Shown here in pieces: positions 1 to 13,070 of a stretch of 64,000 nt of DNA. The stretch covers positions 150,643-214,642 of the forward strand of contig VZSE01015567.1 in NCBI GenBank assembly GCA_013398275.1, read 5' to 3'. Each line of letters begins with the position of its first letter. Positions within the stretch are counted from its first letter, which is position 1. The stretch is from Promerops cafer (taxonomy: Eukaryota > Chordata > Aves > Passeriformes > Nectariniidae). The notes under the pieces are model-generated. The model was not told the origin of the DNA, searched no databases, and saw only the letters and a program-made list of their open reading frames with translations. Position numbers and translations under genes: made by a program.

Positions 1-3000
1 AACTCAATGTGAGCTGACCATATGTGAGGGAACAGTGACATGTCATTGTCTGAATGTAAATGGAAGATATTTGAACTTGCCTGAGAACAATGCCTGGGAT
101 TAAAGGGATGCTGTGGAACATGGAGCACTGTCACAGTAATGCCAGTGTCAGTTACAGGACATGCTTGGGTAACATTCCAAGTCACTTCACAGAAGGAGGG
201 ACACGGAGTGCCCCAGGCCCCTGGGTGACTTCAAAGCATGTCTGGGGTAAGGCCCAGTAAAGCTGTGCCTTCAAAGCATGTCCCAGTTGAGAACTTGATC
301 TCTGAATAAAATTCTAATGAATGTTTAAGCAGGAGGGGTGGTTTGGGACAGGAGGTGTGTCATGCAGCTCCCCAGCTGAAAGAAGTACCAGGAGTCAAGT
401 GATACAAACTGAGGAGTTCACTCCTCTGTATTTGAAGTCCTCATCACAGAGGGAAGGGTGAGAAACTGAAAAGCTCTTACTCTCTGGGGGTTTCAAGCAC
501 AACTCCTGGTGTCCTCTGGTGTCCTAAATCTTTGGAAGATTTAGGGTGGAAATAGGCCCAGCAGGATGTGTGACAAGTTGTACCTCTATCTAACAGTTGA
601 GAAGCTGGTTAGGATTTTCTCTATATAAATGCTGAGAGAAAGCAAGGTGCAGTCTTGTGATGCTTGTTTGAGGAAAATAAAGAAATACTAAACTTCATAC
701 TCTATCCACATTTCTGTCGTTCCTAAGGAGCCCACTCTCCCAAATTAAAGGTGCTGTGTATGTAATTTGAATGTATCTTATTATAATAGAATCTTCTCCT
801 TACTCTTCTTAGGCTTAGCAACTGTAATTTAGATTTCATATTTCCATCTGAAGTTAATTGTTATTCCTCCTAGTTCAGGAGGAGCTGCCAGTGGTGCCTA
901 ATGAAGAGAACTCAAGGTAAATTATGCCTCTTGTCAGTTAATTTAAATTTTGTGCCGGCATTCAGAAGAGATCCATCTCATCCCATAAACATTATTAGCA
1001 TTATGGCATTATTTATTTGGGGAAATTATTGTTTATATGAAATAAGCTTTTTGGAGTGAGGATTTCTTCTGGCCAGACCCCACGGTGCTCTGCTTTGCTC
1101 TTACTATTTTAAAATTGTGTACTTTTGGCAGCTGTTTAAATACGTGTTCCCAACATAATAATTTTCCATACACACTTTCCCCTAGAATGACAGGGATTGG
1201 GCTTAAAAAGTGTTATTTTAGGACACGGTAGGGGAAGGAAAGAAGTACTGCCTATGTTATACAGAGGTTAAGCAAAGTCCTGGTGCAGTACAGAGAACAG
1301 CTCCAGGCGTGATAGCAGCGCTGGCACCACGCACGGAGCCCAGAGCCCTCTGGAGGGGAGCAGGGCTGGGTTTGCTCCGATAGCACAGGGAGAATAAAAA
1401 CTGTCAGGCATCCACAGCACCCTGATCTCTGAGGCAGGAGACAGGACCCTTAAGGGCAACCTGCTCTGGGAGTTCCTGGGTAGTGGACTGTGCCAGCTAA
1501 ATAAAATGCTGGTGTGAAGTGAAGGTGGGATCAGGTTCTGTGAGAAGGATGTGTAAACTCAGCTCCTGAGGAGAACCAAGAAAACTCTGAAGAGATGAAA
1601 AAAAATCAGAAGAGAAATAGCTGAGTCATCCATTTTTCCAAAATACAGCTGGAACTGTACCATCTGCTGTGTGAGTGTCCCGAGTCAAGCTCCAGTGAGT
1701 TCTCTGGAGTCAGGTTCAGGATCAGTGCAAGGTGGACTTGCTTTCATTGAAGTTGACAGGCTCACATTCTTTCCCACACAGCTGACTTTAATCCAGCCAC
1801 TCAAGAGGTTTAGATGGTTTATGGAGCTGGTAGCGGAGTCATAAATGCAGATTAAGAGCCCTGGGCTTGCTCATACAAATTTGGTTTATGGCAGCGATGA
1901 AATGGCTCTGCCAGTGCCTTTGTAAGAGAATTCTTTTAGGGCTAATCTAACGCAGCTGCATTCCTCGTTGGAGTTACCTTCTGATTCCACATGCTGTAGG
2001 AACAGAGTGCTTGAGTGGAGCAGCTCTTGCCAGCTCTCTGTTGTATCTGTTTGTGTGCTGTGGCTTCTTGCTGTGAGTCCCCCCGTGGCTGTGGCACACC
2101 TGGCAGGTACCACACACCCGTGTGCCACCGTGCCATGGCCAGTGGCCACTGCCCAGGGGCAGTGGGGCTGCTGAAGGAGCTGTTCTTGCTTCAGCTTTAT
2201 CCTCCTGGCTCTGCGTGTTCGATGTCAGTGCCGTGCTCCAGCTTGTCTGGGCTTCCCAGGGCTGAAGGTCGGGGTCACCTGCAGCACAGCTGCCATCCCA
2301 GCAGCTCTGCAGGAAAGAGGAGCTCAGGGTCCAGACTCCCCGATGAGCTCAGTCTCCATTGCCACAACTGGGACAATGTTTTGGTGTGTAAGGCCTTGAG
2401 AAGGCTCTGCTGAGTTTTTGTATGCAGATCTTCCAATTGCACCTGGCTGCTCTGCAGGCACAGGGCACAGCTCTGCACTCTGAAAACTCTCCTGGTAGTT
2501 TCTCAGCCAATAAGGTAACTTCAGCCTAAACAGAGCAAGTCAGATGAAGTTGTCCTCCTTAAAATACACATACTGATTATGTTATCTGTAATAATAATAA
2601 AATAAATAAACAAAATACACCACTTCAAATAGAACCAAGGGGAAATCTCACTATACAGATAAGAGGAAGCAAGTCAGAACTGACATTAAACACACAAAAG
2701 AAAAAGCAGAACTGAATGAAGGGTCTGATTATCCCCCAAACATTCTGCAGTGCATTTGCTAATGCAGAATTGCCCAACACTGAGCTCAAGGGACTGCTGT
2801 TGTTACTCTGGGTGTACAGGGTGTGAAGGCACCAAAACACAGTGTTGGAGCAGAGTTTCCAGGCAGTTTTCACTGGATGCCTTGTTGGGGTTGGTGTCTG
2901 ACAACAGAAACACAAATCACAAACTATGATTCTTTTGCACTTGTGTCTGAATAAATGCAGGTGTTTGGCAGCAGGAGCACCACAAACCCCAACCACAGCG

Positions 3001-6000
3001 TCCCAACAGAGCAGCTGCTGTTGAGCAATAAGGAAACCTTGTTCCCTCCCTGTGCAGCGGGGAGCAGCTGCAGCTGGTGCTGGAGCGCTGCTGACCAGGG
3101 GCACAGGGACCAACACTCTGCCCCTCCTGTGGTGCCCCGGCCATGCCCAGGCACCTCTGCTCCATGCTCCTGCAGAGCCTGGGGCTCTCAGGGCTCCCAG
3201 TGCCCCGTGGAGGAGGGGGAAGTGCTGGCTGCATCCCCCCTGGCTGCCCTCCCCAGGAGCCGGACGGTGCCTCAGCACCCAGAGCATCCGTGCTGGAAGG
3301 TCCCCTGGAGCAGTTCCCACTGCCAGCACTGTCATGGCATTGGCACTGGAATAGCAGCTCGCTGTGGTATTTTTGTGCTTTTAATATTTGAAACCTAAGT
3401 CTTTGCCAGTCTTCTTCCCCGTGAGCGGGTGAGCTCCATGGGAGCTCTCGCGGGGCTGGGTTGGTTTTATCACCTGACCGTGAGCACACGGGGGTGTAAC
3501 TGGTGGCCATCTGTGGGCCACACAGCTGTTCTGTCCTGGACTCAGCTGGGAGAGACTGGGAAACGTTTCCAGCTGGAACAAAATCTGTGGCTGGATGTCT
3601 TGTTCTAAGCTGCAGTGGCTAGTGAACCCCCAATGGGGCAGAACCTCTGAACACCTGTTCTGATGGGCCTGGGATAGGTGCTGGTAGCAAAGTTTCATCT
3701 TGGATGGAGGTGCTCACAACTCTAACATGCAAGAATTTCCTGGGACTATCACCAAGCACACACTTTATCCCTTTCAAACAAAACATTGACAACTTTTTAC
3801 TGTGTCCAGCTGACAGAAATATTTTTCAATTAAATATTAAATCACAACTCACGACTTTCACTGAGTGTATTAAATAACCCCAAGAATCTTGCTGCTAATT
3901 CAATATTATTATTTCACTCTCCTCTGATTTATGTTTAACAGTGTTCAACTTGACTTTCATTATTGTTTGTCAGGAGTTAACTCTGATGATCTTGGAATTC
4001 ATCTGTTCTTTGTGGTTTGGTCTCAGCGAACACCATCATAGCAGGAAAAGGGTTTGATCCCTGCAGTCTCCTTACACAAGGACACACATCAGTGCTGCAA
4101 GCCTCTCAGCAAATCCATGCCGTGGGTCACGTTCTGTCATGCCACTGCCTGAAGGGGTCAAACAGGTGTTTTCTTACACCTGGTTATATATGGAAATGGA
4201 AAAGAAACCAGTCAGGTGGATGAGATATAAAATGGAATCAGCACCAGTTATCCAGATGCAACATTTCTCCAGAAGTGTGTGTTTTGATAAATCCTTTATA
4301 ACTAAAGTGAGCCATGGACTGAGAGGTTCTGTGAGTGAACCCTCCAGGATTTACAGTCCTGAGTGTTCAGTGTTGGCATAACCCACCAGGGTCAGCGATA
4401 AAACTCCTTTGGAGTCAGAAGGAGTGGGAGAATGAACCATGATCCAATGCTTCAAAAATCTTGTGGGTTGCAGGATTTTGTCTGTCTTAGTCCCCCCACT
4501 CCTTCAGTTTTGAAAGTTTTATTACTCCTTTTTGAAACAGCAATTGTTGGTCTGGTAGAACCAATATGCCCACAAAATACAGTCCTGAGGCACGACTGTG
4601 TGAAGTTACAGGGACTGATCCCTGAGGAAAGAGACTTCCCCAGGTTCTCATTTTGAAATATCTTGTTCCATCAGAAAGTGTACTTTGTTCATTTTAAGAC
4701 CCAACCTACTGACAGGCATTTTGGATTTAATTCAGCGCAGGAGTGAGATTTTCTCACTCACTATGGGTCACTGTTTCATGCTTGGTTTGGTCTGGAAAGC
4801 AGAAGCCTGTCTGGATTATGAACTTTGCTTGGTGACTTGCTGATTAATGTGTACGTCAACATAAGCAACTCTGCCATTGTCTTTTTCCTTTTTTTCTGCT
4901 GCAAAGACAGTTATATTAATAAAATGGATATGAACTGTTAGTTTGGGGTTTTTTTAAATAGGCAATCCAGCTAGCATGGGACAATCATATTTATTCAGTT
5001 TGGGCACTTTAGTTAATAATGGGGGTTTGTTTTCCAAAGGACAAATAGGATTTAATATATTGGAGTGAATTTCCATAAAGTCAGAAGCCCAAGGCAGCAC
5101 AGAAATATGCTGCATTTTCATGTGCTCACCACATTTCCATGCACAAATCAACTTAATTGTGTGCATGTTTTTGCTTGGGGCCTTGTGCTTCTGTTTCAAA
5201 AGGAGGGAGTCTTTTATTTTGTTTTATCTTAAAGCAGCCTTTCTCAGGAATTGGCTCTGCAGCTCGTGGTTGCTGTGGGGCAGTAGCAGAGACAGTGGGA
5301 AGAGTCAGGAATGAGACTGTATTTATGCTCTGGCACTGTAGCAAAGCCCAAAGGTGCAGTGGAGACTTGGTTCCACAAATCCACAGCGCCTTAGCAGCCA
5401 GGCTGAGCTCAGGCTGCCAAAAATCTCACCAGGTCAGCTCACACCCCTTCCAAGAGCAATCAGGAGAGAAAGCTGCGGCGAGGGCAGATGGGAGGCGTGA
5501 AGCAGGGACGGTGCTCCTGAGGCCAGGGTCCCTGGGGATGTAACCAGACATTCCCAATGCCCTGAGGGGTCCCAGGGATTCCCACTCCGTGTTGGGGGGC
5601 AGTCGGTCTCAGGACCAGCAGAGGTGCCTGTGGTTTCTTGGCTTGTCTCAAAGGAGCGGCAGAGTCCGTCGCAGCTCGTGCCTGGAGCACAGCCTGGGGG
5701 GCTGCTCCCATCCCCTCGTCAGGGCTGGGCTGCTTCACCCTGGTTAGGACTGAGCTCAGCAGGGGATAGAGCAGGGAAGGGAAGGGAAGGGCAGACCCTG
5801 CGGGGCTCTGGAATTGCAGTTCGAGTGGTGACACCTCAGCCAGGTGAGAGGGGTCCAGAAGAACTCTCTGAGAAAGAGAGAACCTGACCTGCAGACACGT
5901 GAGTGCCTTACCTGGGAGGAAAGGCAGAGACACAGATCATCCTGGCTGAGGGTCACGTTAAACCTGGCTGTCCTGCACAGTAATTCTGGGATCAAAGTTA

Positions 6001-9000
6001 GGCCGTTTCTCTGTGCTCTCAGCTCTGCTGTTGGTGTTGCTCTTGCAGTTCCTGCCCCCAGTGCACGGTGCCACAGCACAGTGCAGCATTCAGCAGGCTC
6101 ACTCTTCTTCTGCTCACCCTGCAGCTGAATCAAAGCTCAGACTCAAGGTCTCCACACTTTGGCCTTTCCTGCTGCCCTTGACCAGCTTGGAAGTGACTCT
6201 GGTGGGACTTGGCTGTGGAATAGCAGGAGTTTGGAGAAGGAAGGGGTTAGTGCAAACCTGCATATCCCATTTTTCCTGATGGCACATGCACAGAGGGGTG
6301 GTGCTGTGGCTGTACTCACCATGGGCTCTGGCACTCCTTCACCCCCCCAGCTGTTCCCAGGGTTTGTCGGTGCTGGCAGACAAGGGTGGCTCCTGTGTGG
6401 GCTGTGGATTCCCAATTTACTGCCAGCAGTCCCTGCTGTGCCCTGCAGCGGGTGAGTGTGGCTGAGCTCTGCCTCAGGGAAAGCAGGGCCATCCCCCGGG
6501 GCTGTTCAGCCCCATCCTGAAAGCAGAACTTGGCAGGCACTTTTATGGACTGACAGGGGAAGGCAGAGGCCCATAAAGTGGTGCTGATATGTGGAGTGTG
6601 GTTCAGCAGGAGGGAGACATTCTGTTCCCAAGCCTTTGAGACATTGTGGAGAAGGAAAACACACAATTGACTTCTCAGCTTCCAGCCACGTGCACCAGTT
6701 AGGGCAGTGCTGGGATATAAATGCCAGATCTAAAACTGAGAGCAGGAACAATCCTGGAATTGTACCTGCACAGGCTGATACAATCTCTGTGTTTGATCTG
6801 ACAGGGAAGAACTTCATGCAGATGCTGAAATAAAATGGACTCTCTCAAAGCTCCAAGAAACTGTCCCTTGGAAGAGTCAGTGCAGCTGGATTGCCCTGCG
6901 TCCCAAGGCCTCCCAGGCTGGGGGGCTGTGGGTAGCTCCAGCCTCCCTGCTGGGTCACAAAGATCTGTAGCTGCTAGGAATAGGCTCCAGCTGAGAGTAG
7001 AGCTGCCCCTCCCAGCCCAGGGGCTGTGCTCTGTGGGACAGTGGTGGGATTAAGCACCTTGGCAGTGCAAACCTAATGTCCCTGTTAGCTGGAAGAAGGA
7101 AACCTCTCCAGTTTTCTTTGACAGTTCATCGTTTAGCTGCCATCTGGTTGCTGGTATCAGGAGAAAACATGTTTTCCATCAGGAATAACATTTTTTCCCT
7201 TGTAATGAACCACAGTATCTTTGTTCTATGGTCCTGATTAATTGAGTGAGAAGTAAGACCTGCAGGATTCTTGATTCTTTTTCTTTCTTCTGGTATTTGG
7301 TATTTGTATAAGAATGGCCAGCTGCCAGTTTAGCTGGTTTACAAGAGTGAGGAGCAGTTTGCATGCCAGGTGTGTACATGTTACATTTGGGGTTGGTATT
7401 AATCCTGAATTTGCTGTTCATGGAAGGCTCATTGGTGTGGCTCCTAAATCTGCAATACACTGAGCAGTCACTCACACACCCAGTACCCACCTTGGGCTGG
7501 CAGCATGGCTGCATGGATTGAGTCAGAAATGGAGGAATTCCATCAGGGTTCAGGGAGACAAATGTTTAAATCATGGAGGGATTAATTTGGGAAGACTTCA
7601 AGGTAATTTCTAAATTTGTTCTCAAATTGCAAATAAATTCTTCTCAGAGTCCCACAGGTGATGCCAGGTTATGCTGCTCTGTCTTCCCACTGCCAGTGGG
7701 ATCTCCAGTGGCTCCAGGGGGGGCTTTTCATAATTGGGAACTCATGATGTCACCACGTATGGCTGAGGTGGACGTTCCCCTTCCCTCCCTCTTTCCTTCC
7801 CTCCCGTGCTCCCTGACCCCAAAGACTTTGTTAATTCTCCTTGGCTCCCCCATGTTCTCCTTCAAGCCTCCTCCAGTGCTGCTTTTCCTTGTGCTTTGCT
7901 CTCCCTTTCTCTCCATTTCCAAGTCCTGAGCAAGCTCCCATCCCTGCTGCTGTTCCTGTTTATACAAGCTGCTTCACGTGAAGGAAATTAAGATGCTGTT
8001 TAGCCAAACTGTCCCACTGCACGTTTTAATCCTCTAGATTTATGATAGAGCAGCTGTGGCTGAATCCCATTTGAAAGGCTTTTGGGACTTTTTCCTATAC
8101 GTGTGAAATGATACAAAACCTTGGAAGGGGTGAAAGATTTTATCTAAAGCAGTAACAGTAAAATCTGTTTATGTTTGGGCTGTTTGCAGTACAAGACCAG
8201 TGCATTCTTTCACCAGGGAACTTGCACCTACACATAATTTTAAGCCCAGTTGCCATATGGATTGGGGTCTCCCTAAAAAGTCCCCACAGTGCTGTTGTTC
8301 ACCAGAAATGACACCTGAATTTGTTAGAATTGAGGGGAAAACGGGGCACCACGTGCAGCTGAGCCAACATGCCAAGCAGGTCTGAGTGGGAGTGAGCACA
8401 GATTGCTCACATGCACAAAAGCAATCTCAGTCTGATCGAGTCACTCAGCGCTGAATTCTGCCCTCAGAGGAAAAGGAAAGGAAGGAGATTCCTGTGGAAG
8501 GATTCCAGGAATGACAGTGCAGGCTGCAGAGGAGAGTTTGGGTTTGTGTAGGCTTGCCTTGCCTGGGGAAGCAGCCTGGTGGCATCCAAAGTAACTCAGG
8601 TTACCAGCTCAGAGACCTGCAGGGCATTACTTTATTATCTTCCTGTACCAGCTACAAAATCCATGTGATGTTGTCCTCTTAGGTGACAACAGACAATTTA
8701 TCACTGAGGAGGATCTCAGTTTGAGTCTTTCTTCTAGGCTGCTCTCCTCTGCTTGTCACTGTGGGGACTGAAACCACAGGGATGGGAGTGGTGTCACTGA
8801 TGCTTATCCTCTCCGTGCAGGGATGCTCTGTTCAAGCTGAGTACAAAAATGGTCTTTTCCTTTCCTCTTTCTTTGCACCCTACAGTGGAATTAGGGAAAG
8901 AAAAGGAAAAGGACTGTGTACAAACTAAGTGTAAAGATAGTGTGAAAATGAAATAAATTTCCATGGCTTCTTCAATGTGATTTTACAGAAAACGCAGGAA

Positions 9001-10079
9001 TATTTTCCCAGTGGATTTGCATCTGATGTATTTCTTCTTTTACAAGAGGAAATGTTAGAAGACCCCAGAAGGTTTAAATTATAAAAGAGGAAGGCATTCG
9101 TACTGCGGCTGAGCAGAGCAGTCCCAATTTAACTAATGTAGCTGTACATTATTCACTCTGGACCTTTGTCAACACACATTAAAAATACCCCATCAGTTTA
9201 ACCCATTTCCTTCTCTGGGAGCATCCTGGGAGATCACTGCTGCTGAGTGACTGAGGAGCCACAGCCAGGCTGGCAAAGGAAGCTCTGAATGTTTAATTTC
9301 CCTGTGCATAATGCCCTGTGTGACTCGGGCTGTCTCAGCACACCTCTGACCAGGCAGTGGCACCCTGGCAGTGAAATGGGGGTCCTCTGCTATTGCCAAG
9401 AGAATTAATCCTGATTTGCATAATACTTCCAACTCCCACCATATAGAATTGTGGCTGATGAAGCTGATGCATTTGACGTACCCCTGAATAAAGAAAAAAA
9501 TAAAATGAAGTATATTTTTTTATCCTGCAGTAAGAGACTGTATTTACACTAGTTTCTATCACTGCAATTGGGCATTTTAAGAGAATAGCTTGGTTTAATG
9601 GGCCTTAGTTATGTCATTCATTACTATGAAGAATGGATTTTGATGAAATAGTATTTTCCTTTTTATAAATCAGGCGTTGTAGCAGTGTTCATGTAATGCC
9701 TCACTGTCCCATCTGCTTTTCAATAATCAAAATTCTTAATTTTGACTTGTTTGCATTGGGTTAAAATTAAGTTTGATTCCTTTAGAGCCTTTATTTTACA
9801 CTTGGCAGGGTCCAGCAAGATGAATGGATTTGCTTGATCCATGATTGATTTTGGAACGTCAGATGTAAACAAGTGAAGGCAGAAGTCCTAGGAGGAGTGA
9901 GGCTGGAGCACCAGGGAAGGGGCGGGATGGGGGAAGCCCCCAGAGCAGCAGCTGATGGAAAGGCTGTGATTAAGCTGAGGCACTGCTATTGTGTCATGAG
10001 TGACAGCCCCAGCCTGCAGGAGGTACGTAGGAAGGATTTGTTCCCAAACCGTGCCCCAGATGGAGGAGAAGCCTGATCC
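1..10079. other. Intergenic DNA, no gene recognised
   Basis: I see no exon, RNA gene or intact mobile element here. Open frames are short, overlap on both strands and resemble no family I know. The longest (2625-3335, minus) is low-complexity and overlaps other frames. The only structured element I note is a G-run motif at 5774-5791, listed separately. By synteny this is the gene-poor side of GPR149 that leads toward MME, where distal regulatory elements could sit, but nothing in the raw sequence lets me place one. Confidence 0.6.
5774..5791 (+). other. Compact G-quadruplex motif, (GGGAA)3GGG
   Basis: Four GGG runs are separated by three identical AA loops. This meets the canonical short-loop G-quadruplex rule on the plus strand. 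It is isolated in intergenic DNA with no gene in reach. The folding is an inference from the pattern. Confidence 0.75.
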
Positions 10080-10240
10080 TTGTGCCAGAGCTCGCCCGGC
10101 TCTCAGGGCGGTCTCCAGGGGCTCGGGGCGTCCGCGCACGGCCGAGCTGCCGGAGCTGCCGGGGACGGGCTCTGCCAGGACAGCCTCCGGAAAGCCCAGC
10201 AGCCTCCCCCGGCACAAGGACAGCCCTGGGCACGGTACAC
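10080..10240. promoter_or_regulatory. Small GC/CpG-rich patch in intergenic DNA
   Basis: This stretch is clearly richer in GC and CpG than its surroundings and holds repeated GAGCTGCCG-like words. A consensus-like splice donor (GAG|GTACGT) lies just upstream near 10020 on the plus strand. No coding frame is convincing. It could be a minor CpG island or promoter of an unannotated transcript, or just a GC-rich patch. Confidence 0.3.
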
Positions 10241-12520
10241 TCGGGGCATTGATTCTCGGGATGCCTGGAATTGTTCTGCGTGGGGAGGTTCAGGTGCGCC
10301 CCACGAGGAGCCAGCTGAGCCCGCAGCTCTTGCCAGGAGACAGCTCAGGGTCTGTAAGCTGCTCCTCACTACACCCCTGGATCCTTGGGATGGAGGCTCC
10401 TGAGGAGGAGTGCTAAGGGAGACGTTGTCTTGTTTTCCTTATCCTGTGAATCCGTATTTGAGCCAGGTACCTGTGCTGCACTCTGGGACACGTGGGTGTC
10501 CCTGAGCTGGCAGAGGTGCTGGTGCCAGCAGGACTGGGCTGGAAGTTGTGTGACCTCTCTGCACTGCTTGCCCATTTTCTGGAGGGAGATTGGGATGGAA
10601 CCACTAAGCCAGTCCTGTACACAACACTGCACTTCAAAATCAGAGAGATGTTCCCAAAACGGGGAAGGTGAGGCGTGTTCCTCGTGAGTGCTCACCAGCA
10701 AGAGTTTCACAGTCTGAAGTGGCACTCGTGGCTGCTCCTCACTGGTATTCCAGCCTTGCCACGCCTGGTGGGCTCAGCAGCCAGCACAGGGGCTCGGGGT
10801 GCCAGAACTGCCCTGCCAAGCAGCCCAGGACTGGGAAGAACCACTGCCTGCACCCTCCTGCAGCGCAGACTTTGCCCCACTCTTACACTGGAAAGGTTTC
10901 CTGAGCCACTGGTGGCTTCTGTGCAGGCCTTGCTCTTGCACTATCACAGTTTTCAGCTGCACATTTGCTTAGGGAGGTGCTGCGCTCTCACTGAAAATAG
11001 TTGTCAAAGGTTGGGGAGAGTTTTAATTTAATTTTTTAATTTAATTTAATTTCTTTTAAAAGAATTAGAAGCAGTGTGATTTCTGTGAATTGTAGGGAAA
11101 GTTATCCCCAGTTGTGGGATTGACTCCTGAATTTGATGGACTGTCACACAAGGATCAAATCAAGCTGAAAGAAATTGAAGTTGTAGCTGTCATGTGGAGT
11201 ATGACAGCTGTAACTGCAGAGAGGGATGATCCAAATGGCTTGCCTTCAAACCCCTTCATTTTCCTGCTCACTTTAATCTGTTTGGACAATCTCAGGTCAT
11301 CGGCTCGGTTACCTGCCACAATTACCTGTCATGGAGAATCTAGAGTCAATTTTACAGGGGGAGCAGCGTTCCCAAAATATCTTAGTGTTGTTCCAGTGTA
11401 CGTGGAAGAATCCCCGGGGAAAAAAACCCAGATCTTTTGTTCTCTAGGCAGTTCTTTATGAAAAGTTTGAGCTTGCTCACTTAGAGGCTTTAAATGATGT
11501 GTGTTTATGCAGCATTTGTATCAGAAAGGATTTGCACAGGGAATGTCCCCAGGTGGGATGACACAAATGCCTTTTTGTGCTGGAGTCTATTGCTGAGTCC
11601 CCTTCCTTTGAATGGCCTCTCCCTGGATCCCCAGCATTCCATGTCTCTGGGCCGGTGTGCAGCCAGGCTCTCTGGGGAGGGGAACATGCAGACTGTATCT
11701 GACATCCCCGGGGATCAGCATTGCAGGGATGCTGCCTCTGCCACCGAGCACAAACTTGGAACAGTTCGGTGACCTTGAGCATTGAGATGTCTTGGAACAG
11801 TCTTGGGGCACTTTGCTTTCTTCCAGTGTCATTCCATTCTTGTGAAGGGGGTGGCTGAAGGGGGCAGGAGGATGAAAAAGCAGGGAGAACTTTTGCAGGA
11901 GCAATGTTCATACATTTAGTGGCAGATGAGGTTGTTACAGAATGTTCAAAGGCACATTTTTGCCTGATTTTCCTCTTATTAGTGAAGCTAAAATAATTTC
12001 TAGTTTCATTTCTAACAATGGTTATAAGGAATGGACTGGATTCCTGCTATTGGGGTATTTTTATACCTCCCCAAACGGAGCTCTAAGTGGGTGCAAATTA
12101 CCTCTGTAATTCACAGGTGTAAGTATCTGCATCCCATTATGAGAAGTATTTAAAAGAAGAGTTGGTGGAGAAGCACTTGCCTAAGCAGGGCTCACTGCAA
12201 ATCAATTATTTCCTAACTTCTACCTTTTTTTTTTTTCCTTCTCCCTCCTTCTGGAAAACAGTGGAGAGAAGCTGATGCTAAAGAAAGGTTGATTTCCCAG
12301 CCCTGGAGACTTGAACTGTGCTTACACCTGAGCAGCTTTGGTGAGTGTTCCCCTCCCAGTTCAGTCCACATGCCTCAGCTGGAGCTGAGGGTCTGGGTGC
12401 AACCTCTGCTTAGAGCCCCTAAGCCCTTATTAGCTTGTACTCGACCCTTCCTCGAACAGGGTAAGAGGAGAATGAGCTGCAATGGCCTTGTTTAATGTGA
12501 GTGAAGCCTGGAGCAGCCTG

Positions 12521-12600
12521 TGCTGTGCCCCATGGGGTTTGTGAGCACCCAGGGGTGCTGTGCCCCATGGGGTTTGTGAGCACCCAGGGGTGCTGTGCCC
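12521..12600. repeat. 35-bp direct tandem repeat, about 2.3 copies
   Basis: The unit beginning TGCTGTGCCCCATGGGG starts at 12521 and 12556, and a partial third copy starts at 12591, giving an exact 35-bp period. The two full copies look identical, which points to a recent local duplication. Confidence 0.9.
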
Positions 12601-13037
12601 GTGCCAGGGTCCCCACTGGCAGCGTCAGAGTGGCTGCTCTGCCCAGGGACAGCCACTCCTGGCACACTCTCATCAGCCAGAACCCAAAGGAAAGTCAGGT
12701 CATCCTGTTTTCAGGTCATGCACGTTCTCCTGCTCCAGCTCCCACGTGTGCCCACATTCCTGAGGGAGTCTCTGTCTGAGGGAGAATTACTTTGCAGCAG
12801 CGTGGCATATTTCATCCAAGGCAGTGCCACACATGAATGGGTCAGGCTGCAGCTTGAGGGGCCTTCTCCTAAGCCTGCCCCTCGTGCAGAGCTCTTCTGG
12901 TGTGGGGGGATGCTGAGGGAGCCCCTGCCCTGCTCCTGGCTCTGCTCCCACAGAGCTGCCCGGTGCACGGACGGTGTGGGGTCGCTCCAGCCTTGCCCAC
13001 GGGAACAGGGGGGTTCCTTTGCAAGCACTGGCTGCAC

Positions 13038-13070
13038 AGGAGGGCAGCCAGGAGGGCAGCCAGGAGGGCA
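13038..13070. repeat. 12-bp tandem repeat AGGAGGGCAGCC, about 2.75 copies
   Basis: AGGAGGGCAGCC begins at 13038 and 13050 and is followed by a partial copy from 13062. It is a small G-rich minisatellite seed in a locally GC-rich stretch (about 12880-13170). No function is evident. Confidence 0.85.

Noticed and set aside
2625..3510. Minus-strand frames of 236 and 197 codons
   Set aside because: They overlap each other and a plus-strand frame, and the residues look like translated non-coding GC-rich DNA.
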